Of a stretch of 64,000 bases of DNA, positions 21,601 to 34,010 are shown one piece after another. This DNA is from Camellia lanceoleosa (taxonomy: Eukaryota > Streptophyta > Magnoliopsida > Ericales > Theaceae). The DNA is taken from the NCBI GenBank assembly GCA_025200525.1, contig CM045762.1, positions 75,389,217 to 75,453,216 on the forward strand, read 5' to 3'. Under the pieces are notes generated by a model. It searched no databases. It saw only the letters and a list, made by a program, of their open reading frames with translations, and had not been told where the DNA came from. The position numbers and the translations under genes were made by a program. Numbering within the stretch: the stretch's first letter is position 1; every line of letters begins with the position of its first letter.

Positions 21601-23013
21601 CTACCTTTTATCTTGGTCCTCTTCGTTGTCCCGCCTGCCTCGTCTGTTTCTGCTTGGACGTTCTACCGTATTGACTTTTGCCGAAGTCTTTTTATCTGGT
21701 ATTGCGGTTGTACCAGACTTTGTTTTGGCACGGGCGCCATCCTCCTCCACCTGAAGGTGCTGGTGTACCCTCTCCATTAAGGCCTCCATTGTGAGGGGTG
21801 GGGTCATGGTGATTGAGTCCCTCAGCCTGTTCCCGACTGGGAGACCTCTTTTGTACTGAGTGATGGCAAGATTGGTAGGGCAATCCCCAATCTAGTTAAA
21901 GGTCTTCCAGTAGCGACTATTGTAGGATCTTAATGTCTCATTGTCGCCCATATTGATGGAGAGAAGCTGGTCGATCTCCACTGGCGTTTTGGTGTTCGTC
22001 CTGAACCTTGTCACGAACGCCTCTGCTAATTGAGCCCAGGAGGTGATGCTGCCTTCTGGTAGTCTTTTGAACCAGGTTAATCCTAGGTCACGAAGGCTGG
22101 ATGGGAATAGGATGCACATCAAAGCCTCGTTTCGTCGGTATACAGCCATAACCTGGCGAAAGTGGCTCAAGTGCGAGTAGGGGTCCGTCTTTCCCTCATA
22201 CATGGTGAATTTGGGCTGCAGGAAGCCGGAAGGTAAGGGTGCGTTCTTAATTGCCGGAATGAACGGCGAGGTTTGCAGCGTCGCTATTGCTTTGTCCGTA
22301 GGTTCATAAGCAGGGCGTGGTATTGGCATTCCTACCTCGACGCTTCCATGCGACTGAGGAGCCAACCGCTGAAGGGTGAAAACTCTGTGTGGGTCACGCG
22401 CGCTGTCATCCTCCTTCCATCGTGACCTTTCTTCTAGCACAGTTCGTAAGTCGAACGATCTAGGTAACTCCATCTACCTGGATGATGTCTGGTGCGTGCG
22501 CGAGGGCCGATAGGTGCTTCCCTCTGTGTATGACCTCTCAGATCTTGTCCTCTTAGACCTAGAGTGACGATTTCTGGAAGTCCTGGATTGAGTGTCGCCT
22601 GTTCTGAGGCTCCTAGTCTCTACTTGCGATGGCGTGGTATGCCTACTGCGATCTTCTGAGTGGCGAGGGGGCGTGTTGCCTTTACGCCCCTCTCCTGTCG
22701 CCACCCTTTTTCCCTTGATCTGGCACTTCATGGCCTCCATATCCGCTGCCATCTTTCTTATCAGTTCATCCTACTCTTTCACGTGATCCTCAAGAGCTTG
22801 AGGGTCGATTCTTCGCCTCTACCTTTCAGGACTTTGTGAGCGAGAGCGACGGGGGCCGTTGTTCCGCCTCCCTCTTGCATCCCTTCGGGGGTTCTGTCAC
22901 TATGGCTCCAAATCCGCCATAGGAGGGATAGAAGGCAAACCTTCGCACCTCCCATCTCCCTCTGGGGTTTGGCCGTCGATGGCGGACAGTGGCAAATCTT
23001 CGTTTTGCGCCAT
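21601..23013 (-). pseudogene. gag of element B
   Basis: Starts at the ATG at 23013 (MAQNEDLPLSAIDG), 73 bp inside the 5' LTR, and stays in one frame to pol. An Arg/Ser-rich basic region (about 22500-22740) is followed by the Retrotrans_gag capsid domain (about 21930-22250; blocks LSHFRQVMAVYRRNEALMC, LTWFKRLPEGSITSWAQL and FVTRFRTNTKTPVEIDQL). Stops lie near 22903-22908, 22827, 22785, 22474 and 21892, so the product is not made. Gag would form the particle that packages the RNA; D or similar non-autonomous elements could use it in trans. Confidence 0.88.
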
Positions 23014-23067
23014 TGCATCTAACCAGTGAGGATAACTTGATCAAGAGGTTTTGTTCTTTCTACTATT

Positions 23068-23083
23068 CCTATAGACGGCGCCA
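23068..23083 (-). promoter_or_regulatory. primer-binding site of element B
   Basis: On the minus strand TGGCGCCGTCTATAGG, two bases inside the 5' LTR, fits a tRNA 3' end beginning with the complement of CCA. It is nearly the same as the site of element D. Confidence 0.7.
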
Positions 23084-23085
23084 AT

Positions 23086-23924
23086 TGTACGAGCACAAAA
23101 TATTGTCCTCGTATAATCCTGTTGATCAAGATTGCGCGACGTCGTGATCAAGATTGCGCTCCTCCGTACGACGTTGCTTTACTCCCTGAAAACATAAATG
23201 TGAGCTAGCTGGCGGGTGTGTGCCGGATACCCCTCCGATGCCTAAGTCAACAAAATAAACAAATAGACAAAAGCTCTGTGTATTCGGGAATCAAAGTTGT
23301 GTTACTTCTCCATAGGTGATGTTATGAGCTTTTATAGGTTCCGCGTGGCATAATCCTAGTAGGACTCTTTCTCCTTCTTGTAGAGTTCTTCTACGAGTCA
23401 CATTCCTGAAAGATAATGCTTATCCTTCAACACCCCCCTCACTGCTTAAACCAAGTGAGATGGTTCTACCATGGTTGGATGTCAATACGACCGAGATAAC
23501 AAGGCTATGCTAAAGCCGCAGACTATACCAAGCTCCTACAAGCTCGGTTCTTCTTTTCACTGCGCGTACCTTGGTTTGACATATTCCAACTGGGTTGTCT
23601 GAGACCATGCTAACCACGCCGAGCTAGGGCCGAACTAACCCATAGCATGGTTCTAAGAAAAGCTCAACATTCTAGCTCAAGATGGTTTGACCGAACTAAC
23701 TGTTACCACGCCAACCGTGGTGACCGAACTAACCACCAAGCTCTTTCGGACCGGGCTAACTGCAGAGCTCTGTTTAGACCGAGCTAACACTTGCTAGGTC
23801 TGTTCTTCACTTAGACCAAGCTAACACTTGGACTGTGGCCCACTTTACTAAGCCCTTTTCACCATGGCCCATAGAACGGCCCATTATCCAGCTCGGCCCA
23901 AATTACATATAAATTACCCTCTCA
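23086..23924 (-). repeat. 5' LTR of element B (right copy)
   Basis: 839 bp, homologous to 12112-12928. It is 22 bp longer, mainly because the GATCAAGATTGCG segment is duplicated near 23130-23158. The retained flank ATAAT follows. Confidence 0.92.
23328..23338 (-). promoter_or_regulatory. TATA box of the 5' LTR of element B
   Basis: Minus-strand CCTATAAAAGC, present at the same place in the left LTR (about 12340). It would drive the genomic RNA. Confidence 0.55.
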
Positions 23925-23929
23925 ATAAT

Positions 23930-24267
23930 ATAATAATTTTTGAATAGTTAAGTTTGAATTTATGATATTATTGTTAATTGATAGGTGGTGTTCGGTTGAT
24001 TAAAATGAAGTGAAATGATTATTTTATTAGAATATTTATTTTTTATTTCAGTGATTAAAAAAATAATAAAATATAGTGTGTTATAATGTGATTATTATTT
24101 GGATGCATATGACAATTGTGAGGCTAAATGTCATAAATGTCATAACTAAAAATATATATATATATATAGTTATAACCAAATATCATATAAAATATAATGA
24201 AAAACTCTTTAAATTATAATTAAAATAATATTATAACCAATATGACAATGATTCATAACTAATCCTA
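23930..24267. other. AT-rich gap between elements B and CACTA
   Basis: No gene. It includes a short (TA)n run near 24150. The final CTA before 24268 could be the 3-bp CACTA target duplication. Confidence 0.5.
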
Positions 24268-24870
24268 CACTACAACAAATTTGGGATTTAAAGACGAAAT
24301 AAATTTGTCCCAACATGTATACATTTCGTCACCCAAACTAATTACGACGAAAACTTTTCGTCACCCATTTTGTCGCCAAAGCATCATCGCTAAAGGGTCT
24401 TAGAGACGAAAAAACAAATTCGTCATTAAAAGGATAAATTTGTGACAATTTTTTTTTTTTTTTTGTCTCCAATACATTCTGTTGGGAACATACTTAGTAA
24501 TTAGCGATAAAATATTTTGTCATTAAAGAAAGAAATTAAAAACAAAAATATTTTGTCATAAATATAAGAAACAGAGACGAAATAATTTTGTCGCCTTTAA
24601 TATAAACGAAGACAAAAAAAATTTGTCAAAGAAGTTATCAATATAGACAAAAAACAAATTCATCATTAAAAATGATGAAATAATTTCAAAAAACAATTAG
24701 TCACACATTAAGGGTAATAGTGACAAAATGTGACAATATTTTTCGTCATGACAAATTTATTTAGTGACGAAATAAAAAATTCATGACAAAACTAATCATC
24801 CATCTAAGCCAAATAAGGGACGAAAAAACCTTCTTTAGGGATAGAAAATTTTGTCACTAATTCCATAATA
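24268..24870. repeat. CACTA terminal inverted repeat and subterminal repeats
   Basis: After the CACTA terminus, copies of RACGAAAA, TTTCGTCAC and TTTGTCNC words occur in both orientations. These are the usual binding sites of the TNPA-type protein. Confidence 0.75.
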
Positions 24871-26450
24871 TTTTTTTCCACATTATATACCTAGTTTATC
24901 AAAATTTGAATTTTAGTTCAACAAATATAACCCTGTTCATGTTGAAACATGTTTAATATAACAATTACATCATAACTTAACCTAATTTGCTATCAACACA
25001 TTTACGAATTAACAAAATGAAAATATCCATTCATCATTACAAATAATTTCATCCTAATACAATAAAATAGTGCAATATTCACAAAATATTCAAAAGTTAT
25101 AACTAGTGCAATTTTACCAAATATCCAACAATAACTAGTGCAATTCCACAAAGTATGTGTATCTTTATCAAACAAAAATGAACATTCAAGCAAATTATAT
25201 CATTATTGCACATCAAAAATGCTACCCCAATCCAATCTACAAAAAAATAAATAAAAAGCTTTAGTAATTAATCAATTATACAAAAGATTAAAAACATTAG
25301 TAACTAATCAATTTACAATTATATCAATTATACAATTTATCCCTCTAACAGACTTCTTTTTCGAGATTATGAGAACAAAAAAATTAATTTTAAGGCTAAT
25401 TCACAAATGGTGCATCCCATTAATGTGCTGTAAGTTCATACAACTTATAGTGGTCCCTCCTAAGGTGTTTCTATTGGTTCTTGTACAAATATGTGGTTGT
25501 GTGATAATTTAGCCTTTCGACGGCTTTTTTTGAGGCTTTTTTTGAAGCTTTAAGTATAGAGAAAAAAATATTTTTTAGACTAATTCATAATTTATACATC
25601 ACATGCACTTATACAAATTGGATGTCCTATGCATATTTCCATTACTTCCTAATTCTTCAAACATATATTCTTTTATAAAATTTGTTATATTAAAGTTAAT
25701 AAACTTTACCAAGAAGTATGTCCGCTTGTGGATGAGTTCCCCCCACTTCCAAAGTGTCCAATGAATGCTTTGGTCCTCAAAAAGTTGACAACATCAGCCA
25801 TTATCTCCCTTTGCTTCTTCCTACCCTCTTCAAGATCTTCTATTTTATTGTTCTGCATTTGTATTTGTTCCTTATGTGTCTCTATTTGCATCTCAAGGCA
25901 CTTCACATAATCATTTGTTTCAGCATATATGGTAGTGGTCCTCCTAATAGAGGATGAAGGTCTCATACCAAGTCCTTTCACATAGCCAAACGTTGGCTTT
26001 AGGACTTTGATTGACAACTTTTCTGCAGTCAAAGGGGTTGACCCCGGCTGTGAGAGGTGATCAGCCTGTGTCTGTATCATATTTTCCCATCAAATATTAA
26101 AAAATTAAATAATTATTAGAAAATTAAATAAGATTATAACAAATAGTATTCTAAAATTTTGTTAATAAAAATTGCAATATATACTCACACAATTACACTG
26201 AGTTTTAGGCGAGATCCACTCATGTTTTTTCTCATTATAGTGAGCTTCTTTGTAAAACTCTGCTAGATCAAGTAGCATCTTCTTTTCTCGTGCCTAATTT
26301 GATAGACCAAATATTCAATAAATAAAGCTAAGAATCAAATATAATTCTTAAAGTGCAAGGATACGCACAAGTTTTTCTACTCTAATAGGGATTGACCTAG
26401 AACTACACCTATGTTTTGAATACATCTTTTCTCTGTTCGTGATGTTGGCC

Positions 26451-26596
26451 TTTGATGGTTCCTATAAGGAAGAATGACCAATATAACAATGAAATGTATA
26501 ATTAGTAAGACAAATATGCTAGCTTTTGATTGTTCCTGTAAGGAAGAATGAACCAATCTAACAATGAAATGTATCATTAGTAAAACAAATTTAATG
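26451..26596. repeat. 73-bp tandem duplication in the CACTA element
   Basis: Segments starting at 26451 and 26524 (TTTGATGGTTCC and TTTGATTGTTCC) align over about 70 bp, duplicating an exon-intron border of the Transposase_24-type gene. Confidence 0.75.
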
Positions 26597-26781
26597 CTTG
26601 ATAATAAAGGAATTGCATTGTTCCTCTCTATCATTTTCCTATATATCATTTCAACTTAAAAGATATTTCAAATTATTCACTAGTATCATTCAATTCTTTG
26701 AAAAATAGATTAGTGGACTTGTTGAGATTTCATCATAAGGTGGTTTTTTTGGGTGAAAAAAGAAAAACGAGTAGTTTACAT

Positions 26782-27919
26782 TAGGGGTGCAACTCGGGCG
26801 GGCTCAACCCGAGCAACCCGGTGCCCAGCCTGAGTTTTTTTAGGGCTTGGGCAACAATAGCTTGTAATCTGGATGGGCCTGGGCAGATTTTTGATGCTCG
26901 AATTATAATTCAGGCCGGGCCTGGGCAGAGTCAATGGCTAACCTGAGCAACCCGAACCCGAGTTACATTTAATATATTATATAAATTGTATAATATATGT
27001 ATAAATTAAATAACTAGCCCTTAATTTTTTATTTTTTTATTTTGGGTGGTCTTTGGCCCTTGGATTAGCATCTTTTATTTGGACCATTAGATTAAAACTA
27101 AAAACAATACCCTACCTTAGCTATTCTTTCTTCCCTCTCTCTCAGACTCTCATTTCATTTCTTCATAAGAGTTGAAGAATGGCGGTCGACGAAGACGACG
27201 CCACGAACAACGACACCGCCACCCTTTCAATAAGCTTCGATGCCACACAAAATTGGTAGATCCCTCTCTGTGTTTGTATTTGTGCTTCAATTTGTCTATT
27301 TTTGGTCACTCGTCGTTCGATTACCACTCAAAATTAGTGATGTTGATTTTAAAGGACTTTAGACTAATTCCATTTGGATCTGGTCGAAGAGCATTGTAAA
27401 ATCAATCTGAAAGTTGCAACAGTAGAGCTTGCCCTTGCCAATTTTCTTTGCTCATTCGATTGAGAATTACCTGCTGAGATGAAAATTGAAGATATTAATA
27501 CTATTATCAATCATGGTCTTACAATGCATTAGAGAAATGCCCTTTTCCTAATGCCTAAGAACTACTCTGTTTGTTGTATGCAATAATGAAGCATTGTTAG
27601 TTGCCTTGTAAATTTAATTTTATATGTAGCAGTGTTTGTGGCTGGGATGATGTTTAAGTTTATTGTATGGACTAATGGACTTATGTATGTTATGAAGCAC
27701 TATTTGTTGTATGAAAAAATTTAGAAGTTGTTTCTTGCCTTATGAAATTCGGACAATTCGAGCTAACCTGAGTTCAAATTATGAAACTTGGTCCGGGCTT
27801 GGGCAGCCATGCTCGGGTTGATGGTCGGGCTTGGGCGGGCTTGGGCACTGCCAAACACAATTCGGGCTAGGCTTGGGCAAACCTCCAACCCGACCGAACC
27901 CACCCAAGTTGCACCTCTA
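26782..27919. mobile_element. non-autonomous hAT-type element
   Basis: 1138 bp with terminal inverted repeats TAGGGGTGCAACT and AGTTGCACCTCTA, flanked by a perfect 8-bp duplication GTTTACAT (26774-26781 and 27920-27927), diagnostic of hAT. Subterminal regions are rich in CGGGCTTGGGC and CAACCCGA words. It lies inside an intron of the CACTA Transposase_24-type gene. No transposase is present. Confidence 0.85.
27179..27259 (+). CDS. short gene-like ORF inside the hAT-type element
   Basis: A 26-residue ORF, MAVDEDDATNNDTATLSISF and on, preceded by a CT-rich leader and followed at its end by a possible splice donor (AATTG-GTAGAT). It looks like a first exon of a gene captured by the element or a remnant of the original transposase leader. 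I do not recognise it. Confidence 0.3.
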   Translation: MAVDEDDATNNDTATLSISFDATQNW

Positions 27920-30239
27920 GTTTACATCGTTTACAAATAGGGGCATATAAACATGGGTAAGATAGATTGTGAAAAAATCCATTTACATTTCACAAGATAT
28001 GGAACAATTACTGATACCAAACTCGTAACCCTTTCTTTGTTCCATAACTCTATCAAATCTAAAGTTCTGTCTCAATACCCTGTATCAGTTATTCGGCTAG
28101 TTGCTTACCATTAGCATGAAACTTCAGACCAAACCCAAGAACAAACAGAAAATACAATCATAGAAACTAAAATATTAGTTCTTTATTCTAAGATGTGAAA
28201 GATGCACTTCAAGGAACCAAAAACTAATCTCCTATTATGTGAGCTTTCCAATCCATGTTTAATAGTTTCCCTTTCTCATTTTCCCACTTATTTGGTTTTT
28301 ATTACATTCCACTTACATGCCTAGAAGATAAAGGGAAAATAATACATATGGAATTTCACAGCAAATTGATTGTGTTCTGTCTAGTTTTTTTTGGAATCGC
28401 TCCCTATCTAATCAAATTCTTTCTTCGCTGATATAATAAAAAAGATGAAAATGTTACCAGAAATTCTTTAGTGTTCCACTTTTTATCAATAAGGTTTATC
28501 CACTTGGTAGGATCGACATCCTTCAGTGGGTGGTTTCTTGCATACTCCTCTCCTTTAGCTTCCTTCAGCTTCGTGAATTGTTTGTGCAGCCTATAGGTAT
28601 GGTTACTCAATCTCCGACCAAATTTTGTGTTCATTTCCTTCTCTATATCAATAGGGTCTCCTTATAAATCAAATTGATCTTGCAAAAAAATAGATAAGTC
28701 ATAGATAATTCCTATAAAAAAATAATAATTACGATAAATAATTAAGATTTGTAACCTATTATAAAGATCAGTAAAATGTCCTATAATAGAGTAGACAATG
28801 AACTTACATTCAAGCGGTGAAACATCGCCTCCTTAACGGATGCATCAACATACTTCCACCGATAAACACTTGGATCTGGTAAATGTGTTCGCACTTCTAC
28901 ACCAATCTTTGAGGCTAGTTTTGAGGCATAGTCCCTTACTAGTGCCCGAAATTCTAGAGGGATAGGTATGTTAAGCTTTCCATCTCTATCAACAAGGCCT
29001 TGAACCTCTTTGCCTCGAGTCGGGCCACGAACACGCTTAGCAGCTGATATTGTGAAGCTATAATATTGAAATGATATGTGAACAAATTTAATTAAGATCT
29101 CAAATCAATGTAAATAAAGAGTTTGTCTTACCAATAGTATTACCAGCAGTCACCTCAAGTTTAGGCTCCACATTGAGAGGTGGTGATGGATGGCTAGCCA
29201 CCTCAGGACGTGAAGAGGTATCCTCCTCTTTTGATGCATAGGTTAATGCCTCAAGATGAGATTGTGAACGGGCTGTTGATGGTATCTCTAACACCTGAAT
29301 AAAATAATAAAATATGAATATATGTACAAAGATATACATGTCTATGTGTGTATGAGTTGAAACTACCAAGCAAGAATATATTTCATAATGCATAAATGTA
29401 TAGTATCTCATGATCAAATGAATCATAGGATTCAATGTCACTACCATCTTCGGCTTCTGATGGTCGATAATCCTTGTCATTTTCCTCAATTGGTATTTGT
29501 TTTTTCTTCCTTAATTTCTTTTGTTGAACCGCAGCCTTCAAACAAGTTGTTATATTCTTCACTCCTAGAGCATTCATTCTCTCACGGTTTTTATTAATGG
29601 TATTCATTCTTTGTTTTTTATAGTTCGTTACCTTCTTAGTTGCGGTACTTGGTTTGGTCAACTATTTTTTTGTAGTGTCTATTTTGCCCAACTATAAAGC
29701 ATAATTGAACATTTTTTTGGTAGATAAGCATAATTCAACATTAGATGTAAAGAAAAGATAATTATATATTTCTATACATAAAGCATAAAGTAACAACAAT
29801 CTCAACAAGTTGATATGTCATATAGGCTTTAAATCATTGAAATATGGCTAGAGTGAGATGGATGATTTTTGTTTTTACCTTTTACATATCATAGAACAAA
29901 TTAATTATAAAGCCATCAGACACATAATATGACCAATCAATGATAAACCTACATAACAATGGATGAACCCCATAACTGAAATTCAACTACATTAATTAAG
30001 AATAATGCTCATAGAAAAAGTGAAAAATAACTACAAATCCTAGTCCACATCAAGATCCATATCGTAATCCACATCAGGTTCGTCACACTCTTCATTTTGT
30101 TCGTCAGCTTTATTCTCCAACATTATTTCATCAGACGACCAAACCCTTATAACAACTTCTGCTTCAACACCATATCTATAACATTGAACATTAGGGCCGA
30201 TGTCAATTGGAAAACATCGATAATATTTTCTTGTTCGAA

Positions 30240-33200
30240 CACATCATTTTCTTCTGGTTCATCCGATGATTCTCCATCACCTACCTCTAGTACATCAAAG
30301 ACACCCCTATCTTGCACTCATTGAATGACTTTCCAAGGTTGTCCCCATTTAGTATCGTTTAGGTAAAAGACTTGCTTAGCCTGGCTAGGCAAGATGAAAG
30401 AGTCGTATTGATACCACCGACTTGTGACATCAATACTTATGCAATAATCATTGCTTCGCAATGTTCTACTTCGACCAGTGTTTCTTGTGTTGTACCATTC
30501 ACACTAGAACAATACAACTTTGTTATGACACATGTACTCCAATTCCCAAACATTGCACAAGTGACGATAAAATTCATGCGTCACTCCCTCATGATCCCCT
30601 TCCGTAAGCACACCACTATTTTGACTCTTACGGCGATTGTCTACTTGTCTTGTATGGAACCGTACGCCATTGACTATGCAACTTGAGTACTGTTTTACTA
30701 GCAAATTCGGACCATTCACTAACGACCATAAATCATTGGTTGCCTCTGGTGACTTTTCTTCTCTCAATATATTTATCTACAATCACATATAACATGCATC
30801 AAGATAGTAAAAATAAATTAATAAATGATCAAATCTTATACAAATTTTTAATCATGTCTTAAAATTAAAAATTCCTTACCCGCTCTTTGAACACTTGGGA
30901 AACTCTTGTTGTTGTATACGGGTTATGTCTTGGTCAGATGGAGTCCGTAATAGATTTTTGTGTATCCTACTCAAATGAATATGATTATTATGCAGTGCTA
31001 ACTACATTAATAAAGCTAAGAATACACATATTTAAATGAAAAACATACTCTAGATACTTCTCTATCTCAGCGCTATTGTTCAACAAGAACCAATGAGCCA
31101 TATCAAGATATTCTTGTGACATATCAGCATCCCTTGTGATCAGGCCAATAGAACGGGCAGTTTCTGTGAATACAGTCAACCCTTTGCAACGTTCGCCACG
31201 ATCTTGATTTCATTTGGGTTGATTATGCACTACTGCGATCGCATAAACATACATTGAACAAAAAGTAATACACTCTTTAACAATGTAAGCCTCTGCAATT
31301 GAACCTTTTGGTCGAGCTCAGTTTGTAACAAACTGTTTTAAAGCTTTGAGAAACCTTGAAAAGAGAATTAGTTAAGAGCAAGGTTACACATGCAATATAT
31401 AATTACGAACCTTTCAATCCGGTACATCCATCGATATTGCACCGGTCCTCCAAGAATAGCCTCGTGCGGCAAGTGAACGACCAAGTGAACCATCATATCA
31501 AAGAAGGCTAGAGGAAAGATCCTTTCAAGCCTGCATAATATGTGTACTATATGTTCCTCTAATTTCTCAAGTTAATTACGGCGCAGTGTTCTTAAGCACA
31601 AACCCTGGAAAAAACTACCTAACTCGAATAATGTTTTACTAATCTCTTTGTCTACGTAACCACACATCTCAATTGGAAGAATCAGTTGTATAAGTACATG
31701 GTAGTCATGACTTTTCAAGCTTGTTAATTTACCATTTCTCGTATTCACTGATCTTGATATGTTTGCAGCATAGCCATCTGGATACTTCACTAATTTCAAG
31801 AATTCAAAGAAACCCTCCCTCTCTTTAAGGGTCAATGAAAAGATTGCCCTAGGTTTGACATAAGTTCCATCAAGATGACATGTTAACCACAACTCTTTCC
31901 TTATACCCATATCTTCCAAGTCCATTCGTGTTTTGTCAGTGTCCTTGTTCTTTCCATCAATGCCTAACATAGTTCCAAAGTTATTTTCATTAAAAATCTT
32001 CTCGACGTGCATGACATCATTGTTGTGTCGAAGCTTCCATTTCTTCCAATATGGTAACTCATACAAGATGCTTACATTTATCCAATTTGGTGCCTGGTAG
32101 AGTCTTTTCTTGTTTCTTGGATGCTTCCCATATGTGACACATGTCACTCTATCCAATTGCTTTAATATCTTTTCCACAGGTAACTCTAAAGATATCTTTC
32201 GCTTCTCATGATTACCATTGTAAGCCTTACTCTTTCTCCTTTCAAGGTCGTTTTAAGGCAAGTAGCATCGATGGTTAGTGTATGCAGCCTTACCTTTCAA
32301 GGATTGAAAATATGGTTCATCATTGCAAGTGTAGCAAGAATAATGACCCTTTGTTCTCTACCCAAATATGTCACCAAATGCAGGCCAATCATATACAGTC
32401 CACATCAAAGATGCACGTATCTGGAAGGACTCACCAGTTAAGGAATCATAAGATAATGCACCATTTTCCCACATCTCATTTAACTCATCTACCAGAGGTC
32501 TCATGTAGACATCAATATCGATCCCTGGTTGTGATTCTCCAAGAATAAGTAATGACATCATAAGAAAGGGATCTTTCATAACCAACCAAGGTGGCAAGTT
32601 ATAAGGAATGAGTACTACATGCCACAAACTATATGAGTTGTTCATGTTCCCGAAAGGATTGAACCCATCAACAGCCAACCCTAGCCTCACATTTCGAGGC
32701 TCCAGGGCAAACTGAGGATATTGCGCATCAAATTCCTTCCACTCATCACTATCGATAGGATGCCTCAATACTCTGTCATATATATGTTTGTCCTTGTGCC
32801 ATCTCATGTCTTCAGCAATCTTCCTTGACATGTACAATCTTTTGGGAAATTTTTTTACCCCTGCCACGATTGATCTTGTATCTGGATGCCTTACATTTTG
32901 GACATTTATCCAACCCTGCATTTTCCTTCGAAAAGAGTACAACATCATTTATACAAGCATCAATTAACTCATATAACAAGCCCAAATCATGAAGTATTTT
33001 CTTAGCTTCATAAAATGATTTTGGAACCAAGTTATCTTTCGGTAAAAGTTTTGTTAAAAACTCCAATAGTGTGTCAACCGAATTATTGCTCCAATGGTTT
33101 GTTACCTTCATATTAAGCAGCTCGATGAAAAACTTCAACAGAGTGTAATTTGTGCAACCTAAGTACACCTTATGTTTGGCATTATTCAATAGTTTATCAA

Positions 33201-33527
33201 ACGTTTGTACTTCCTCATTCTGGGGTGCATCATTGGGTTCTCCTCTTATTCGATCTTCTACTAAGGCATCAATACCACCTAAAACCTCTTCTTCATCAAT
33301 TGTCATTTCATGGTGAGTCTCATTTGATACACGTGGTTCGACTCATGCCAAACAGTGTACATTTGCATAATCCCATATTGAAGCAAATGAATTTGCACAT
33401 TTTGAAAATTTTGGGAATAATAGTTCACATAGTTCAAACATGGGCATGGAATTTTACCTTCCTGGTCAACAACTGCCATAAAAAGCATCATGTGTACTAT
33501 TAACCTATTCCATTTAGGAATGCACAA
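30240..33527 (-). pseudogene. TNP2-type CACTA transposase
   Basis: Minus-strand transposase gene. From the N-terminus: 33303-33527 (KIPCPCLNYVNYYS, transposase-associated domain PF13963); 32812-33306 (CPKCKASRYKINRG); 32358-32948 (LAVDGFNPFGNMNNSYSLWH, the core of Transposase_21 PF02992 with its Asp); 31572-32177 (HVEKIFNENNFGTMLGIDGK, then SLKSHDYHVLIQLILP); about 31010-31330 (PKGSIAEAYIVKECITFCSM, DUF4218); 30240-30767 (SCIVNGVRFHTRQVD, then NSGV, DUF4216). Segments lie in different frames; frameshifts fall near 32870-32950 and 33305. Some gaps may be introns. It would cut and join element ends. The order is colinear with intact TNP2 proteins, so this is one decayed gene. Confidence 0.88.
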
Positions 33528-33560
33528 TGTGTATCATACAAAGAAAATTATATGACGTCG

Positions 33561-34010
33561 TCTATCTCTAATAAATTTCATTAGTATCTTTCCTTAGTTC
33601 TTCAAGTATATAACATAGATTGAGATGGAACATATTTAAGTAGTAAAGTTGCAAAGTACAATGTAGACTAATGTATTTTCAAATTGTGAATTTGGCCATC
33701 TAAGAAAAAAAATTTTTTTTTTTTTTTGGTAATTAAGTCATAAAATAGAATAACGAAAACCTTACTACACAGCTACCAAACCAACTAAACTAAGCTAACA
33801 ACTACGGTACGAGAAAAACAACTAACTACAAGAAAGCTATACAAGGAAAAGCAACAAAGAATAAAGAAAAAACAAAAGGAGCCAAGTCAAGCATAATGAC
33901 AAAGCCAAGCATTCCTAGTCTTGAACAAAGAATAAAGAAAAAACAGATGGTTTCACCCACAAAGCAGTCCTAATCTTGATCAACTCATTTAAAAGATTAA
34001 ACTATTCAAA
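33561..34010. other. non-coding; possible 3' end of a LINE-type retroposon (minus strand)
   Basis: On the minus strand the stretch 33720-33960 ends in a poly-A run after GACTTAATTACC, as LINE 3' ends do. A 71-bp tandem duplication is visible (AACAAAGAATAAAGAAAAAA at 33853 and 33924). There is no coding sequence and no clear target duplication, so this is tentative. Confidence 0.3.

Larger units (their letters stand above)
12112..23924 (-). mobile_element. Ty3/gypsy Tat-lineage retrotransposon B, full length
   Basis: An 11.8-kb element with two LTRs (12112-12928 and 23086-23924) and a perfect 5-bp target duplication ATAAT (12107-12111 and 23925-23929). It is read on the minus strand: the primer-binding site lies beside the right LTR, the polypurine tract beside the left one, and gag-pol is on the minus strand in the order gag, protease, RT, RNase H, second RNase H, integrase. 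Then come tandem repeats and an antisense gene before the 3' LTR. The dual RNase H and the antisense gene with a gypsy-type transposase domain place it in the Tat lineage. All coding parts carry stops or frameshifts, so it is no longer autonomous. LTR differences are mostly transitions. Confidence 0.93.
25706..29661 (-). pseudogene. CACTA second gene, Transposase_24 (Ptta/En-Spm) type
   Basis: A split minus-strand gene. Supported exons: about 29383-29661 (basic, MTKPSTATKKVTNYKKQRM), 29132-29294, 28808-29057 (RVRGPTRGKEVQGLVDRDGK, then VYRWKYVDASVKEAMFHRL), 28459-28682 (GRRLSNHTYRLHKQFTKLKE), about 26370-26470 (SKANITNREKMYSKH), about 26200-26300 (LLDLAEFYKEAHYNEKKHEW) and 25706-26080 (coiled coil, YVKCLEMQIETHKEQIQ). 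Most have GT/AG borders, such as GTAAGA at 29131, GTAAG at 28807 and GTAAC at 28457. A TAA lies in frame near 28665. The hAT-type element at 26782-27919 lies in the fourth of these introns. The family matches PF03004; such proteins bind subterminal repeats. Confidence 0.7.
24268..33560 (-). mobile_element. CACTA (En/Spm) DNA transposon, right end unresolved
   Basis: The left end reads CACTACAACAAATTTGGG, a CACTA terminus, followed by about 600 bp of subterminal repeats of the type GACGAAA and TTTCGTCAC. Two transposase genes on the minus strand follow: a Transposase_24-like gene (25706-29661) and a TNP2-like gene (about 30240-33527). So the element is read right to left and its 5' terminus should lie right of 33530. 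No matching terminus was found before element C at 34118 or after 57490, so the right boundary given is only the end of recognisable coding sequence. Confidence 0.8.
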
